Positions 11,701 to 26,458 of a stretch of DNA of 64,000 nt are shown here, piece after piece. Below the pieces are notes generated by a model. It searched no databases and was not told the origin of the DNA. It was given only the letters and a program-made list of their open reading frames with translations. Each line of letters opens with the position of its first letter. Position 1 is the stretch's first letter. Source of the DNA: Phanerodontia chrysosporium (taxonomy: Eukaryota > Basidiomycota > Agaricomycetes > Polyporales > Phanerochaetaceae); assembly GCA_001910725.1 (NCBI GenBank), contig MJGA01000052.1:1-64000 (forward strand), read 5' to 3'. Both the position numbers and the translations under genes were made by a program.

Positions 11701-13427
11701 AACCGGCGATATCGAGGACGCCGATGAACGTCGACTTGGACGACGGCCGATCGAGCGCGCGGTTGATCCTGTCAACGAGCATGCCGAAAGACTTCTCGTA
11801 GAGGGTCTTGCAGAGCGCTGCCAGCTCTTCTACAGCCTGTTGGCGCGTGCGCGCCTGAGTGACCCATTCCCTGCCAGCAAGCACGCGCGGGCGAAGTACT
11901 GCCCTCGTGAACTCCGAGACCGGTATGCCCAGCAGATGACATGCGCGTTCGGCCTGGGAGGGGTCGGGCATGACGGCATCGTCTGAGCGTGTCGCGGTGA
12001 TCGTAATGTTGCCGATGTGCAGAATAGCAGCGACGATGCGGAAGAGATCGAGCTGCTCTGCTGGGGTGAAGCCGACAACGTCCAGCGCGTTCCTGAGTAA
12101 ACCCCACTCTTCGCGGTCGTCGATGCCATCGACTTCGCGTCTGCTCTTGTTTAGGTATTCGTAATCCTCCACGCCGCCGTCCAGCAGCAGCGTTTCTGGG
12201 CTGATTGTAAGCGCAGGTTTCTAGTGTGGCGGGAGCGACCTACCCTTCAGGTTTCCGCCGCCCTCCATGAGTTGATAGAATACATGAAAGCTTCGCTCGG
12301 CGTCGCTGCGCACAACGACCCGACTCTTCTCGAGCAAGTACCAGTCGACGTTCGCTCCGGCAATGCTGCCGTCTGGTGCGAAACTAATTCGGATGAATTT
12401 ACCGAAGCGACTGGAGTTGTTATTCCTCTGTGTCTGCGCGTTACCGAATGCTTCAAGAATCGGGTTCGCCTGGAGTATCTGCCGTTCAAGAAGACCGAGC
12501 CGACCCTTAGAGTTGAGCTGTATGCTCCCACTTGTGGAGGTGATGGAGCCTGTCTTCGCGTGGCCAACTGTTGTATTCTTGCGGAAGGAAGAGTTGCGGG
12601 GCAGTCCAGTAGTTGGCATGCTTGAAGTGAAAGAGTTGGAATGAATGAGTGAAGGCGACGGTGAATGTGACGGTGTATCGGGTGCATGGGCGTCGGTAGC
12701 GATTGCAGCAAGGTATTGAATGACCTTCTTCGTACTTTCAGTCTTTCCTGCACCAGACTCGCCGCTACTTGGAGTCAGTATCAGCTGGACTCGATAAAGC
12801 GCGTCGCGTACGTGATTAGGATACTCTGGTTCTCCCGCTCCTCGCCCATGTTGACCCACGCGCGTTCGGCAATGGCGAAGATATGAGGCGGGTTCTCATC
12901 GCGGCGCTTGCCCCTGTACTGCTGTACGATGGCATCCGAGTAAAGGGGGAGGTTTTGGTATGGATTGATAGCGACCAAGAAGAGCCCAGAGTACGTCTGC
13001 ACGAGTGCGGTCAAAGCTGCCCCCAAAGTGAACAGGCATAAGACATACATAGATTGCACCAGAGCCATAGCGAAGCCTCAGATTATGCACTACGCTCGCT
13101 TCATTGAGGAACGTCAGGTCTGCAATGTCGTCTACCCTGTCGAACTTTGGAGGGTTCATCTTGGACAACGCGTACAAGGGGAGTCTCCGGATCTTCCAAA
13201 GTACGGTAAGTGCGAGCAACCGAGTTCATCTCATACAACCCATAGCATACCTCTCCGCCGGCAGCCATGACCACGTCCCCCATGTCGTCTTCCTCCTTAA
13301 CCACCCATCCGGCGAGGTAGCCATCCTTGTCATCTGGCACCCAGACCCATTTCTTCTCGTTGAATTCAGCTTGCAGCGCTGCAGCTCGCGCAGCCTCCGC
13401 GCCCTGCGATGGCCGTGGTGTAGGCAT
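5743..13427 (-). CDS. Type II myosin heavy chain
   Basis: Actin-based motor of the cytokinetic ring, homologous to Myo2/Myp2 of fission yeast and Myo1 of budding yeast. It starts [20 protein letters not shown], then an SH3-like N-terminal domain ([20 protein letters not shown]). The motor follows, with the P-loop [19 protein letters not shown], switch [11 protein letters not shown] and switch [22 protein letters not shown]. The actin-binding and converter regions are in the 9884-12172 exon ([40 protein letters not shown]). An IQ-like neck leads to a coiled-coil tail of more than 1,000 residues rich in heptads of L, E, K and R. The last exon gives [15 protein letters not shown]...SPRKGGA and TAA at 5743-5745, after an intron at 5843-5893. 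No frameshift was noticed through many introns, in contrast to the mL59 and F-box genes upstream. The loop between P-loop and switch I is unusually long and Ser/Thr-rich. Confidence 0.93.
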
Positions 13428-13814
13428 CGCGAATTGCTAGGGGTTGTCTGCAGCAGGGGCAAGGGTTGCGTATGCGTGCAATGAGTCGGTTGGAAAGTTG
13501 CGAGATTCCGAAGCGTGTTGGGTATCGATCGTAACTGGTCGTAGCTGTACACACAGTACCCTGGTATATGCCCTGGTACCGCCGCGTTTGGGGTTAAATG
13601 GGGTAAAATGAGAGGATATTGCTCCCCGCGGGAGACGAACGAAATGAGACCCGTATGGCGCGTGACATCAGACCCAACCAGTCACAGGTAGATGATCCGC
13701 GTAACGCTCTTGATGCGCTGATGCGCCTGATGCGCTCACTAGCGCTTGACAGAACTTCGACTGGCAGGGGAGAGACTCCGATGGGCTGTGCAATTTACGA
13801 CCTCTCACTACAGT
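13428..13814. promoter_or_regulatory. Upstream region of the myosin gene
   Basis: Non-coding region upstream of the myosin start codon and behind the 3' end of the next minus-strand gene. The myosin promoter should lie here. No clear core element was identified. Confidence 0.35.
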
Positions 13815-14590
13815 TTATGCCCGTCCATACACGCGCAGAAGTTCATCCACATCATCTGCGGTCATCTGCATCAGCCGATCCTCACTCCAGAAGGACCTCC
13901 GCATGCCAAACATCTGGCGGAAGAACGGCTGCGACCAGAACAGCGGTTTCTCGTCTGCGTCACGCTCGAACCTATGGATTGTGCTCACCCGCGCCTGTGT
14001 GCCCGAAGCACTGACCGTGCCCCAAGACGCGTCGCCCGCCCCTTGCCAATGCCAATGAACAGGCGGCTGTACTTCTCCTCAGTGAGCAGGCCCGGCGCAC
14101 CAGAGAAATCATCGCAGCGCTGCGTCTCAACGATGTGTGCGAGCCAGTCGACCCATGTCTCGGCGATGCATGCACTCAGCGTCGGCGGCAAGCGCGCGCT
14201 GATCTCGAGGAGCTCCCGCCGGTTCTGCGCGCGCTCGCCCATCCAGCGGCCCGTCCGCCCCTCCCCACCGGAGCCCGCGCGGATGACGACCGTTGTGGGA
14301 ATCTGCCCGCACGCTCGAGCTTTGTCCAGTCCGCGGCTGCTGCGTGTGTCTTGTACTCCTCCATCACCTCAGCGATAGTCCGGACTTCGCCCTTGGTGAC
14401 CTAGATTTTTGCTTGGCTATCTCGTATGGACTGTTTGCAATGCCTGCAAGTCTTCATGACCGTTATTCGAACCAACAGACACGCGGATGATTTTTGTGCG
14501 CCTTATCCGCGTACTGCCGGTTGCCACAAAGCTCTTTCGAGGCGCCCGTGAAAGCCAACCACACATACAAGGCCGCACTTACATGTGAGG
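13815..14590 (-). pseudogene. Uncharacterised minus-strand gene, probably frame-disrupted
   Basis: Not recognised. On the minus strand a run of coding-like segments ends at TAA 13815-13817 with FWSQPFFRQMFGMRRSFWSE and DDVDELLRVYGRA. Upstream are TLSACIAETWVDWLAHIVET, GLLTEEKYSRLFIGIGKG and EVRTIAEVMEEYKTHAAAAD. A possible first segment is LCGNRQYADKAHKNHPRVCW near 14480-14560. These pieces look protein-like (aromatic and charged content, amphipathic helices) but lie in different frames. Joining FIGIGKG to the last segment needs a frame change with no obvious intron. It could be a damaged gene or one carrying the same single-base deletions as mL59. No function is proposed. Confidence 0.4.
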
Positions 14591-15162
14591 TGACGAGGCT
14601 CGCAGAACCCGCGTTAGGTCGTTGTAAGAGGACCAACCTTCTACGGTACCTCTCAAGTCCATTTGGAGGGCGAAATGTTGGATAATGGATCGAAAGCGTG
14701 GTGGATCGCTAACCCATACACTCCAACATTTGGACGAACAGCTTGGAAGAAAGGAAGGGCTCGCGTCGCGAGGTGCCGCAAGTCGGCATATGTAGACTCA
14801 ACGAGCGGCGCGCGCGGAAGGAATCACGGGCTACCAGGTTGCGCGCGGGCTGCGATGATGGATGAGCTTCCAGCAGCGTTCGTTTAGTGTAGAACACACT
14901 CGAGCAAGCGGTCAGAAATGGACTGGATATGCATGCATAATAAGTGGCGCAATGAGAAATAAAAGCATACAGTGGTAATCCGCATATCCTCACGCGAGGA
15001 GTGTCATCTCGCCAGCCCTGCGCAAGCTGTCCATCGTACAAACGACACCGACCCGGCAAAAGCCTCTCTCTCCGCACCAGCCCCGCTCCACAGCCCACAT
15101 GGAGGGCACACACAACCAGCCCTTGGTTGGTGTACGGCTCAACGGAGGTCTGCGAGGCGCTT
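14591..15162. other. Intergenic, no gene recognised
   Basis: Contains the 3' region of the eL38 gene. Several short ORFs are present on both strands, none with recognisable content. Confidence 0.4.
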
Positions 15163-15999
15163 TTACTTCTTCTTGGGGGTGACCTTCTCGACGTCAATTA
15201 CCCGAAGGCCTGTAGCGCGGCCACTGTGAGTCTAGGTATCTCGGTACAAGAAGCAGCATGCACACCTGGGGGAGGCTCTGCCTGAGCTTCTCAGCCTTCT
15301 CCGGGTCGTCGAGGGAGAGGGTGTAGAGGTAGCGGGTGCACCTGACCTTGAACTTGGTCTTGGTCTTCGCACCCGCAACCCGAGGAGCGATCTTCTTTAT
15401 CCTCGCCTCTGTAAGACAGACACCAAACGACGAGAGAGAGACCGTTCAGCGATTTTGGTACGCAAAGTGCAGAGGCCTATGGGACGCACCGGTCGCATCC
15501 TTGCGGGTCGCGATCTCGATGAACTGCTTGATGTCGCGGATTTCCTTGGGCTAGAGTACCGGCATAGGTTAGTCCTACGTGGTGCACGGCGGCGGAGCGC
15601 AGGGAATGCTTGCCATGGCGGGATTCGTGGGGGCGGTCTTGACGAGCTTGGCCCTTTGCCTGCTGTTATTGATGGCAGTTCCAAATCGGTCGCGAGCCGC
15701 GGTGGCTGAAACCTTATTTTTCACAACTATACAGATGGTGTCGGGGCGCGCGCTTACGTAAGCCTCGCCGCTCCTGCTCAGGGCGCTCACCGCCGCCGAC
15801 GCTCACGACGGAACAGCGAGTTTCGTTGCGGCATTTTGTTGCTACAATGTTCAGACTGAGCGGGCAGGCCGACTGCTACCCGACTATGCAGACGTCGAAG
15901 CGCACTCGGACCGCATGTCGCTGGGAGCTTTCATGTTGTCAGAAATCGACAGTACTAGTGCTGGGACGCATGTCATAAAACGCTTCGGTCACTCACCAT
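15163..15999 (-). CDS. RPL38: 60S ribosomal protein eL38
   Basis: Small basic protein of the cytosolic large ribosomal subunit. Spliced exons read M / [20 protein letters not shown] / [20 protein letters not shown] then [28 protein letters not shown] / [20 protein letters not shown] and TAA at 15163-15165. Exon 1 appears to be only the start codon (15997-15999), followed at once by GTGAGT and a 446-nt intron (15551-15996); two short introns follow. An early intron is common in fungal ribosomal-protein genes. The last junction needs donor GT|GTGCAT, which leaves five residues (VGRAT) between the usual SLP and the GL(R/K)V motif. The exon-1 assignment rests on frame and splice consensus, so it is less certain than the rest. 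Confidence 0.88.
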
Positions 16000-16211
16000 G
16001 GTTCGCTGCAGAGACATAGCTAGGGAAGGCAACTCTTCGCGATAATCACCGTCACCGCGGTTACTTGACCTGATTCACTGGTTAGCGATCACTGGTTAGC
16101 CTTGCTAATTACCGACTAATCCATTCAACTACAGTCCTGTGTCTAAAAGATACACCAAGTCGTTTGTATACCCGATAGTGTACAATTTTATGCCTACGGA
16201 CATCTCTTGGT
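16000..16211. other. Short intergenic region
   Basis: Holds the eL38 promoter and the 3' end of the FAD oxidase gene; both genes are on the minus strand. Confidence 0.5.
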
Positions 16212-17714
16212 TTACTCGAAAAGCGGCTCGATGAACACGCCCTTGCTCCAGACCTTCTCAGGATCGTACTTGGCCTTGAGCCTCCGCAGCCGCGGGAGGT
16301 TGGGTCCAAATACGTCCTCCGCCTTCTCATCGCCCTGACACATGCTGATGAACCACCCTAGGTCCCTGCCTGACAGCTCCGCGTTCTTCTCGCGGACAAA
16401 CTCGGCCAAGGACTTCGCCCACGCGCTCGCGGCTGGGACGCCAGCGTCGGTCGTAGACCGCCCCTGGACGGCCATCCAGTAGTGCGGCACGCGCAGAGGC
16501 AGCGCTGTATCTGCCACGCCCACTTGCACCAGCTTCTCGGGGCTCGTCACGTCGAAGAGCACCGCCGACCCGCGCACGTCCTCGCTTGTCTCCGTGAACG
16601 CGACCCACTTTTCCCACACGGCGAGCAGTAGCTCAGGGTACAGGTCGCTGTAGACCGTGCCCCGGATGATGAGGCGGCGTGGTGCGCTCTTCAGCGACGC
16701 GTCGGCGCCGTGCGATGACGTGTTCAGGTCTGGCACCGTCGCGATCTTTTCGAACACGGGCTTGATGTCGCCTGAGCGGAACGGCCCGAGCACCTTGGCG
16801 GACCGCTCGCCATTGTCGTCGTGCAAAACCATTGGCAGCAGCGTCACAGAGGGCTAGATCGTTCAAGTCAGAGACCGTCTCCGCCAGTAGATCAGGCGCG
16901 GGGACATACCTTGAAATGCGGCGCAGGGCGCGAAAAGTTGATTGTGAGCTTCTCCCCAGCAGTTTGCGACGCCTTCCACTCCTTGATCGTCTTGACCACC
17001 TTCTCGATCTCAGTGCCGGGATACGCGAGGACTCCTGTGCCGTAGGGGCCCGAAGAAGGGTGGACCTTGAACACGAATTCCACGACGACGCCAAACTGCC
17101 CGCCACCACCTTTCGATATCCGAAGCGTGAGTGGCATCCCATGGCAGTCGACTGCATCACGTACCGCGAATCGCCCAGAACAAGTCCGGTTCCTCGTCCG
17201 CGCTCGTCTTGACGATGCGCCCGTCCGCGAGCACGACCGTCGCCGCGAGCAGGTTGTCGATCGTGAGGCCGTGCTCGCCCATGAGCGGCCCGTACCCGCC
17301 GCCCGTCGTGAACCCGCCAACGCCGATGAACCACAGCGGCGAGCCGACGACATCGACGCCGGCGCGCGCCGTGACCTCGTACACGTCCCCCCAGCGCGCG
17401 CCGCCCTGCACGACGATGCTGCGCCCGTCGTCCGCGAGCGTGACCGCGCGGAGCGGCGCGAGGTCGAGCACGAGCCCGCCCGCGGAGCTCGCCCACGTCG
17501 CGCTGTGCGTCCCGCCGCCCTTGATCGCGACCTCGAGCGGCGGCGTCTGCGCGCGCGCGAACGCGACCGCGGCTGCGACGTCCGCGTACCCTGCCGGCTG
17601 CACGATGTACGCCGCGGGCAGCTGCGACAGCTCCGAGTTGCGCGCGAGCGCCGCGGTGTACGCCTCGCCCGACGCGGGCGTCAGCACGGTGCCTTCAATC
17701 TTCAGTGTCGCCAT
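16212..17714 (-). CDS. FAD-linked oxidase, berberine bridge enzyme-like
   Basis: Flavoprotein oxidase of the PCMH/BBE family, which oxidises alcohols, sugars or alkaloid-like substrates with O2. The FAD-binding domain begins MATLKIEGTVLTPASGEAYT. It carries the motif IKGGGTHSATWASS, whose His is the usual covalent attachment site for FAD, and later GGFTTGGGYGPLMGEHGLTI. An intron at about 17110-17163 restores FWAIRG-GGGQFGVVVEF. A second intron precedes the substrate domain (SVTLLPMVLHDDNGERSAKV), and the C-terminal BBE signature region ends KYDPEKVWSKGVFIEPLFE. There is no obvious Cys for a second flavin bond, so single covalent attachment is inferred. No signal peptide is visible, so it may be intracellular. 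The substrate is unknown. Confidence 0.88.
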
Positions 17715-18132
17715 TGCTGTGCGTTCCTTGGATGGGCGGACGCAGGACGCGTGAGGGCCTGTTATATCTGTCTGCGGCCCAGGGACTGGAGCACGTCTGA
17801 TGCCCGCACTGTCTCAGCAAAGGCGGTCGGGCGGCGCTCTGCCCGCGCAAGGATCGCAGCACAGCCGAGCCGTGGGTCGGCGCAAAAGAGCGACACTCGA
17901 CGCATCGATCGCGTAACCGGGCGAGCACGGTTATGGTGGGCTGAAACGGACGAAGCACATCTTTGTGCAACAGCTTAGTTATCCTCAGCGCTGGGCCTCG
18001 GGCGATCTTGTCAAGTAGAACTTGCATACACCAAGAAAGTCTCGTAAATAAGCCTACAATACACTAAACACAAGTCTGCGCGACAATGTCCTCCCAACAT
18101 AAATACAGATCGTACACATCATGATGCCACCC
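17715..18132. promoter_or_regulatory. Upstream region of the FAD oxidase
   Basis: Non-coding region between the FAD oxidase start and the 3' end of the RING gene, both on the minus strand. It should contain the oxidase promoter. No specific site was recognised. Confidence 0.3.
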
Positions 18133-21100
18133 TTACCACGACCTATCGGGGTCTGGCCACGGCCTGAATACAGACCAAGGACCTCGACCTCTCCCACTCT
18201 GCCCGTTCCCGTTTCCGCTTCCATCCCCGTCGCCTGTGTTGCGCGGAGCATCGCCAGCACCACTAGCACCTCCCGTCCGGCTCCCAGACGCACCCGTAGC
18301 AGTCGTGCTCTCAGGCGGTGCGCCCCAGGCGCTGCTCTGCGGGCGGCGAGACCACCCATCGGGCCCGATACCGAGCGAAAGGGTCCAGCTGTTGTCCCCG
18401 TCCCTCAGCATGTTCCACGCAGCCTGCACACTGTCGCTCGCGGACGCAGGGCCGCCCTCGCGGGTCGTGGCGCTCTCCGGCTCGCGCCAGGGCTCGTCCG
18501 CGGCGCGACCTGCCGCGGCGGCTGGCTCAGGGCCGCGCCACGCGGACACGAGCCCCGCCTCTTCTAACGCCGACCATTGCGAGCGGCGCCGGCGCTCCAC
18601 GAGCACCGTGTCCTCGTCGTCGCTGACGTCGACACCTACCCTGAGCACGGGCGGCAGGCGCCGCGCCGCGTCGTGCTCGCGCTCTCCCGCGCGGGTCTCG
18701 CCGACACGGACCTCGCCCGCGCTGCTCGATGCACTCTCCGGGTTGCGCGCCCGCACGGCAAGCGGGGCAGTCCCTCCGGTAGTGATGCGCACGCGCGGCC
18801 GGCCAAAGGCATCCCGAGTGCGGTCGGGCTCACGGATGGCCTCGACGGGTGCGCGACACGTCGGGCAGGTGCGCGCGGTCTGGAGCCACCGCACGAGGCA
18901 CGGCTTGTGGAACCAGTGTGTGCAGTTCGGCATGCGCAGACACATGTCGTTCTCCGTCCACTGTCGACGCTCGTCAGCAGCTCACAGAGACGAACACGTA
19001 GAGGGGACTCACGTCTTCGAAGCAGATCGGGCAGTGCTCCTCCGACTCGCCGGGCCGTGCCCACTCGCCATACGTCCCGCTGGGGAGACCATCAATGATG
19101 CCTTCTGGTGTGCCCCGGGCGGTCGTCCCAATCTGAATCCTAGCATAGAACGAGCGCATCGCGCGATGCTGCCGAGGTCGAACCGCGTCAGAAGAGCGCA
19201 TATACTCAGGCGCAGTACGCACCTCCAGATCAGGATGCCCCGATCGAGTGACCTGCGTCGCAAACGGGGCACGCCCAGCGGCACGCTGCCGCTCGCGCTC
19301 GCGCGCTGCGCGTTCGCGCATGGCGGTGTACGCCCTGACGCGCTCCTCCGCCGTGCGTGTCGTGCGTGTGCCTTCGCCAGGGCCCCCGACCGGCTGTGGA
19401 CGGTCGCGGGGCGGCGCAGCCTGGCGTGTATGGCTCGCGACCATCTGCTCGCGCAGCATCGCCGCGCGCTCCTGCCAGCTCGGATTGCGCGCTTGCTGCA
19501 CGGGCCGGCCCGCTCTGCCCACGGGGCCGTCGTCCTCGAGCAGCCGGATTGTCTCGGCGATGTCTTGCAGCTCCTCCTCAACAGTATTCGCCGGATCGCC
19601 CCGCGCGCTGCTCGAGCGTGGTGTGATGACGGACGGGGAATACCACGGCTGTGCCCAGGCGAGGCTGGGGTTCGGTGAGGGGGCTGCGGGCGACGTCGGA
19701 CCGAAGAGCTCTTGGATGCCAGGCAGAGAGGCAGATGCATCGTCGAGGACATCCCTCCTAGATGGCTCGGTGGCAGGACGCGATGACACCCGTTGCAGCT
19801 GTAGGTGCCATTCTCGACGCCGCGCAAGGATATCTCGGCGGCGTGTGAGATCATCGCTGCGCACGGAGGGAGCCCGAAGCACCCCTTCCGGAGATGTCTC
19901 CTGCTCTACAAATGGTCGGACACTGGACGCTCGGGACGCAGACTCGATGGGCGTCGCGGCGCCGCGGTGCGTCGTGGCAAACCGACCTGAACTGCCATGT
20001 CCCTCGCGGATGCGAGCCGCCATACTAGGCACAGGGAGCGTTGCCGATCGGGACATACCAGCTGGCGTAGCGGAGCGCTCTCTGCGATCGGCACTGCGCT
20101 CAAGGGGTGGTCCGAAGTGCAAAAGGTCTACAGGGGTCTCGTCCCGTGAACTAAGGACACTCCCCCGATCCAATGGTAAAGACGGCGGTTCTTCATCGAC
20201 ATCCATGGGCCATATTTCCCAGCCGCCTGCTCCCCTGTCGCTTGCTGAGAGAGGATAAGCAGGTGGGTACGGATCAGGCATTGGATCAACCTCCGGTTCA
20301 CGGTGTAAGGGGCTAAATTCGCGGAGCCGTGCTTCGACGCGGCTCTCAATTGTGGAGGGCGGAGCTGGCGCTGAAAAGACGATCAGCACGTACGCAGTCA
20401 GAGAATATGTATACGTACAGCTGACAACGCGAGTGCGATCTAACGCACGCTCCCATCGAGACGAACCAGCATCATTCCCCGAGGGCCGAAGTGCAGGAAG
20501 AATAGAGTAGCTTTCATCCAGCAACGCGTGCTCCAATTCTCGCCGTCGCTGCCGTTCGCGAGTCCAGCGATCCTCTGATGCGTCTGGGTTAGACCAGCTG
20601 TAGAGAGGCGGTTGCGCAGGTGGCGTCGCCTCGCGCCGTACGGGTAGTGGAGGGATCGGGAGGATTTCCCCTTCCAAGGATGCGTGTGAATATAGACGGG
20701 CGGTCAGATCATTGAGGCTACGGATTCTCTCATTGAGGCCTAGGTTGATCTTGTCAGATTAGGCACTTTGAAAGCGTAGGACAGTACGTACGTCTACGTT
20801 CGGTTTCTAGGTCAATGGCCCGCGACAGAGGGGGGCGGTCGGCATGCTGACTGGGCCTATTTGTAGCGCTATTCCATAGCGTGTCGATATCAGAAAAGAG
20901 CCATTGCGACCCGCGAGAAGTAGCGGATGGCGGTCGTGTACTGTTTGACCGCTCGCTCTGCGCCCTATTGTTGTTCAGCCGTTCAGTGTGCTGAGAGCGC
21001 AGGGCAGACTCCATGTCCTCAATGGTGATCATCATTCTGCGCGCGACGTTGATGACACGAGTGCTCGACGAGTCGGCGTTGACCATGTTGCGCATCTGGC

Positions 21101-21561
21101 GCTGCAGCTGCCCGAGGTTGTCGATGAGGCTCCGGACTTCGGGGTCCTGCAGTGTACCTCGGACAAAACTCGGCTCCGCGAGGTCTTCGGGCTGCGACGG
21201 CGCGCGCGCAACGGCCACGTCGGTGGTGACCACGGGCGGGGCGGGCTCAGGAGCAGGGGCTAGGATGGGGCTAAGCATGAGGTTCAGGGCCCCAGAAGAG
21301 GACGGCGACCCCGCTGGGGTCGTTGACAAGCCATGGATGGGAGGGGTAGTGAGCGTCGACGATGACGAGCTTGCCCTGCAGAGTCAGCAAGCAGGCAGTA
21401 TCAGCTCGAAGATAGGCACACATCGGCGGGCACACGCACTCTGGCTCGCCGCCGCTCGCGCTCGGCTCGACCTGCGATGGCCCTGCTCCCTCGGCGTCCA
21501 GACGCCGCCTCTTCTGCAACGGCGACTCCGTAGCGTCGTCTCTCAGCGTGTTGTCCGACAT
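18133..21561 (-). CDS. RING-H2 finger protein, probable E3 ubiquitin ligase
   Basis: Large, mostly disordered protein with one RING-H2 domain near the C-terminal third. Exon 1 starts MSDNTLRDDATESPLQKRRR. After an intron the frame continues ASSSSTLTTPPIHGLSTTPA. A region around LIDNLGQLQRQMRNMVNADS may form a short coiled coil. The RING is split by an intron: EHCPICFEDV on one side, then CLRMPNCTHWFHKPCLVRWL and CPTCRAPV on the other, giving the C3H2C3 pattern. The tail is rich in Gly, Ser and Pro and ends FRPWPDPDRSW. RING-H2 domains bind E2 enzymes. A Ubc13-type E2 lies about 8 kb away, but nothing shows that they work together. Long open frames on the plus strand here are shadows of this GC-rich gene. 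Confidence 0.82.
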
Positions 21562-21949
21562 GGGAGTACTCACGGACCGCACGGCGGGCGGCGGCCTGAG
21601 GGGGTGATGGCGGACTGAGAGAACAAAGGGCGATGGCCACGCCCCCACATGCGCCCGTCACAGCGTCACAAAGCGACGTGACCGGTGATGCCATGCATGC
21701 AGTTGGCGGCGTGCATCGCCATGTCCCCAGATAAAAGCAGCAGCATGCAACGGTTGGTTGGTGGGTGGTCCGTTAATTCGCTGCGCATGCCTCAGCCACG
21801 CAGTGCGAAGAGCTAACCTCCAGAACCTTCGTGGCGCTCTGATACGCGAATCGTCGTTCGGGATCAATTGCAGAGTGCATACACGTCCAGAGTTACACAG
21901 GCTGTCAAAGTCGTTGGAAGTCTTTTACAGTCTCACCAACCACGCGTGA
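21562..21949. promoter_or_regulatory. Upstream region of the RING gene
   Basis: Non-coding region before the RING-protein start codon; presumed promoter. No specific element was recognised. Confidence 0.3.
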
Positions 21950-22190
21950 TGTCGGAAGATTGAGAAATTCCTAGTCAGGCCTAATTAGCCCGGAGCAGGC
22001 CTGGTTAGGCGATTAGGCGCCAGGGAGCCTGATTAGGCTCAGAAATGTGCTACCCGGGATAATCAGGCCGTATCAGGCCTGCTCAGCCTGACGAAGCCTG
22101 ACCCGGTATAATCAGGCCTGTAGGGCCTGATTAGTTCTGATCAGGCTCGCGCTTAAGTGCCAACAAAAGAGTAGACCACCTGCTTACCGA
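21950..22190. repeat. Cluster of AGGCCTGAT / ATCAGGCCT short repeats
   Basis: At least eight copies of a degenerate motif AGGCCTGAT(T)AGGC or its complement lie within about 200 bp (for example near 21976, 22000, 22050, 22070, 22110 and 22130). Many are self-complementary, so the region can fold into hairpins. A weaker copy recurs near 22590-22625 (GTCAGGCCTGATAAG). It may be the remnant of a non-autonomous element or a repeat-rich insertion. No flanking duplication was identified. Confidence 0.55.
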
Positions 22191-23528
22191 CTTTGTAAGC
22201 CGTTTGGCTTACTACGCCGGTGGACAGGAGCAGTCAACTCAACCTTACATTGTAACTACACTACTTAGCCTAGTTCCTACTTGTACACATGATAATCCAT
22301 GTTCAATCACTACGCTTCAGCCATGATCAAGATGTGTTACTCAAGGAGACTCTTAAACAAATAATACTCAGGCTCAGTCTCATACTAGGCGGTGTCATGA
22401 CTCGATCCCTGGCACGGTGGCTAGTTCACATCTCTCACACACGCTTTATCCATTAGTCCAAGTTGCTTTCATTAAATCTCCACGCACTGACATCCTATGG
22501 ACCTGTCTATGACATCACCTTTCGCGAAGGGTCTGCCAGGTTAGCGCCGGTGTCCTCCGACGAGCCAGGTGAGCGCCGGGTTGTCAGGTCTCCTCAGGCT
22601 GGTCAGAGGCTGTCAGGCCTGATAAGGATTTGCTCGTTCTCCGACATGATTGAACTTGAAGACACCTACGCGAAGGATGCGTAGGACGTCTCAGCTATCT
22701 GCCACAGCGAAACAATGAGTGCCCGTAGGCCTGCGGTGCTGTCGTTCTGATAGCGAAACGTCTGTAGTTTCCCGGTCGACTCATGAAGAGACTCAAGTAC
22801 TCAGGGAGGAACCTCCGGGTCCTGCTGCTTTGTCGGGACCCCGATCACTTTGAACCGCAAATGTTGAGTCGAGCGAAATGCGGCTCCATCGGGGTAGCAT
22901 TCTACATCTACTACGCAAATGAAATGTAACTCAATCTTTCCAGTGGTTGACATGTTTGGACATAAGAATAGCACAAGTTATGCGCTACAGATGAAGGCGA
23001 GCCACTGCCAGGGATGAACCGGTCTCCTGCACTTGCCTAGTATGTCCTCGCTATCTGGAGGCAGCGCAGTGCTATGCTCTCTTTCTGTGGAGTTGCTACC
23101 TCGCACTCATGTGTTGTTTGCATCGCGCGCTCAAGCAACGCGGTTCGCCGAGACAGTGCTTCGTGCAGTTCTCGCTGAGAGTTTTCATCCTTGACGGGGA
23201 CCGCCTTCGATTCTCCACCCGCATAATCTCGTTGCAAATGAATCTGCTGCTGCTCGCAGCCGTGTGCGACGTTATTGCGAGAGGTGAGCGTCCGCGGGCA
23301 GTCTTCCGTGCGTTTCTCCGTGGGCGCCAACTGATGTGGCGCTTTGACTCACCCTTGCGGGCGTCTAGCAGCTCATCCTGCTTTCGTTCCTCTCGACCCC
23401 GACCTCGTCTCTCCCCCTCGCAGCCTCTCGCAGAACTACCGCTGCACAGAGGTTAGTATATCTGCCTCTCGCTACCTCTTCTCTTTGCTCTTGCTCACCC
23501 CTCTTCCAGTTCGCCAGGTCGTAGAACA
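22191..23528. other. Gene-poor spacer upstream of Arg5,6
   Basis: Contains only short ORFs without recognisable content. The base composition from about 22190 to 22460 is more AT-rich than the flanks. The last few hundred bases, with pyrimidine-rich tracts near 23370-23525, should be the Arg5,6 promoter and leader. Confidence 0.45.

Positions 23529-26458
<2,930 letters not shown>

Noticed and set aside
17067..17978. 303-codon plus-strand open frame
   Set aside because: Antisense to the FAD oxidase; composition is Arg/Ala-rich with no domain.
18236..19678. 480-codon plus-strand open frame and its neighbour at 19248-20258
   Set aside because: They lie antisense to the RING-H2 gene, whose strand has the recognisable RING and consistent splice sites. 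Their Arg/Ala/Ser-rich content is typical of the complement of GC-rich coding sequence.
22985..23035. tRNA-like T-arm (GGTTCATCCCTGG on the minus strand)
   Set aside because: No matching acceptor, D or anticodon arms could be folded from the flanks.
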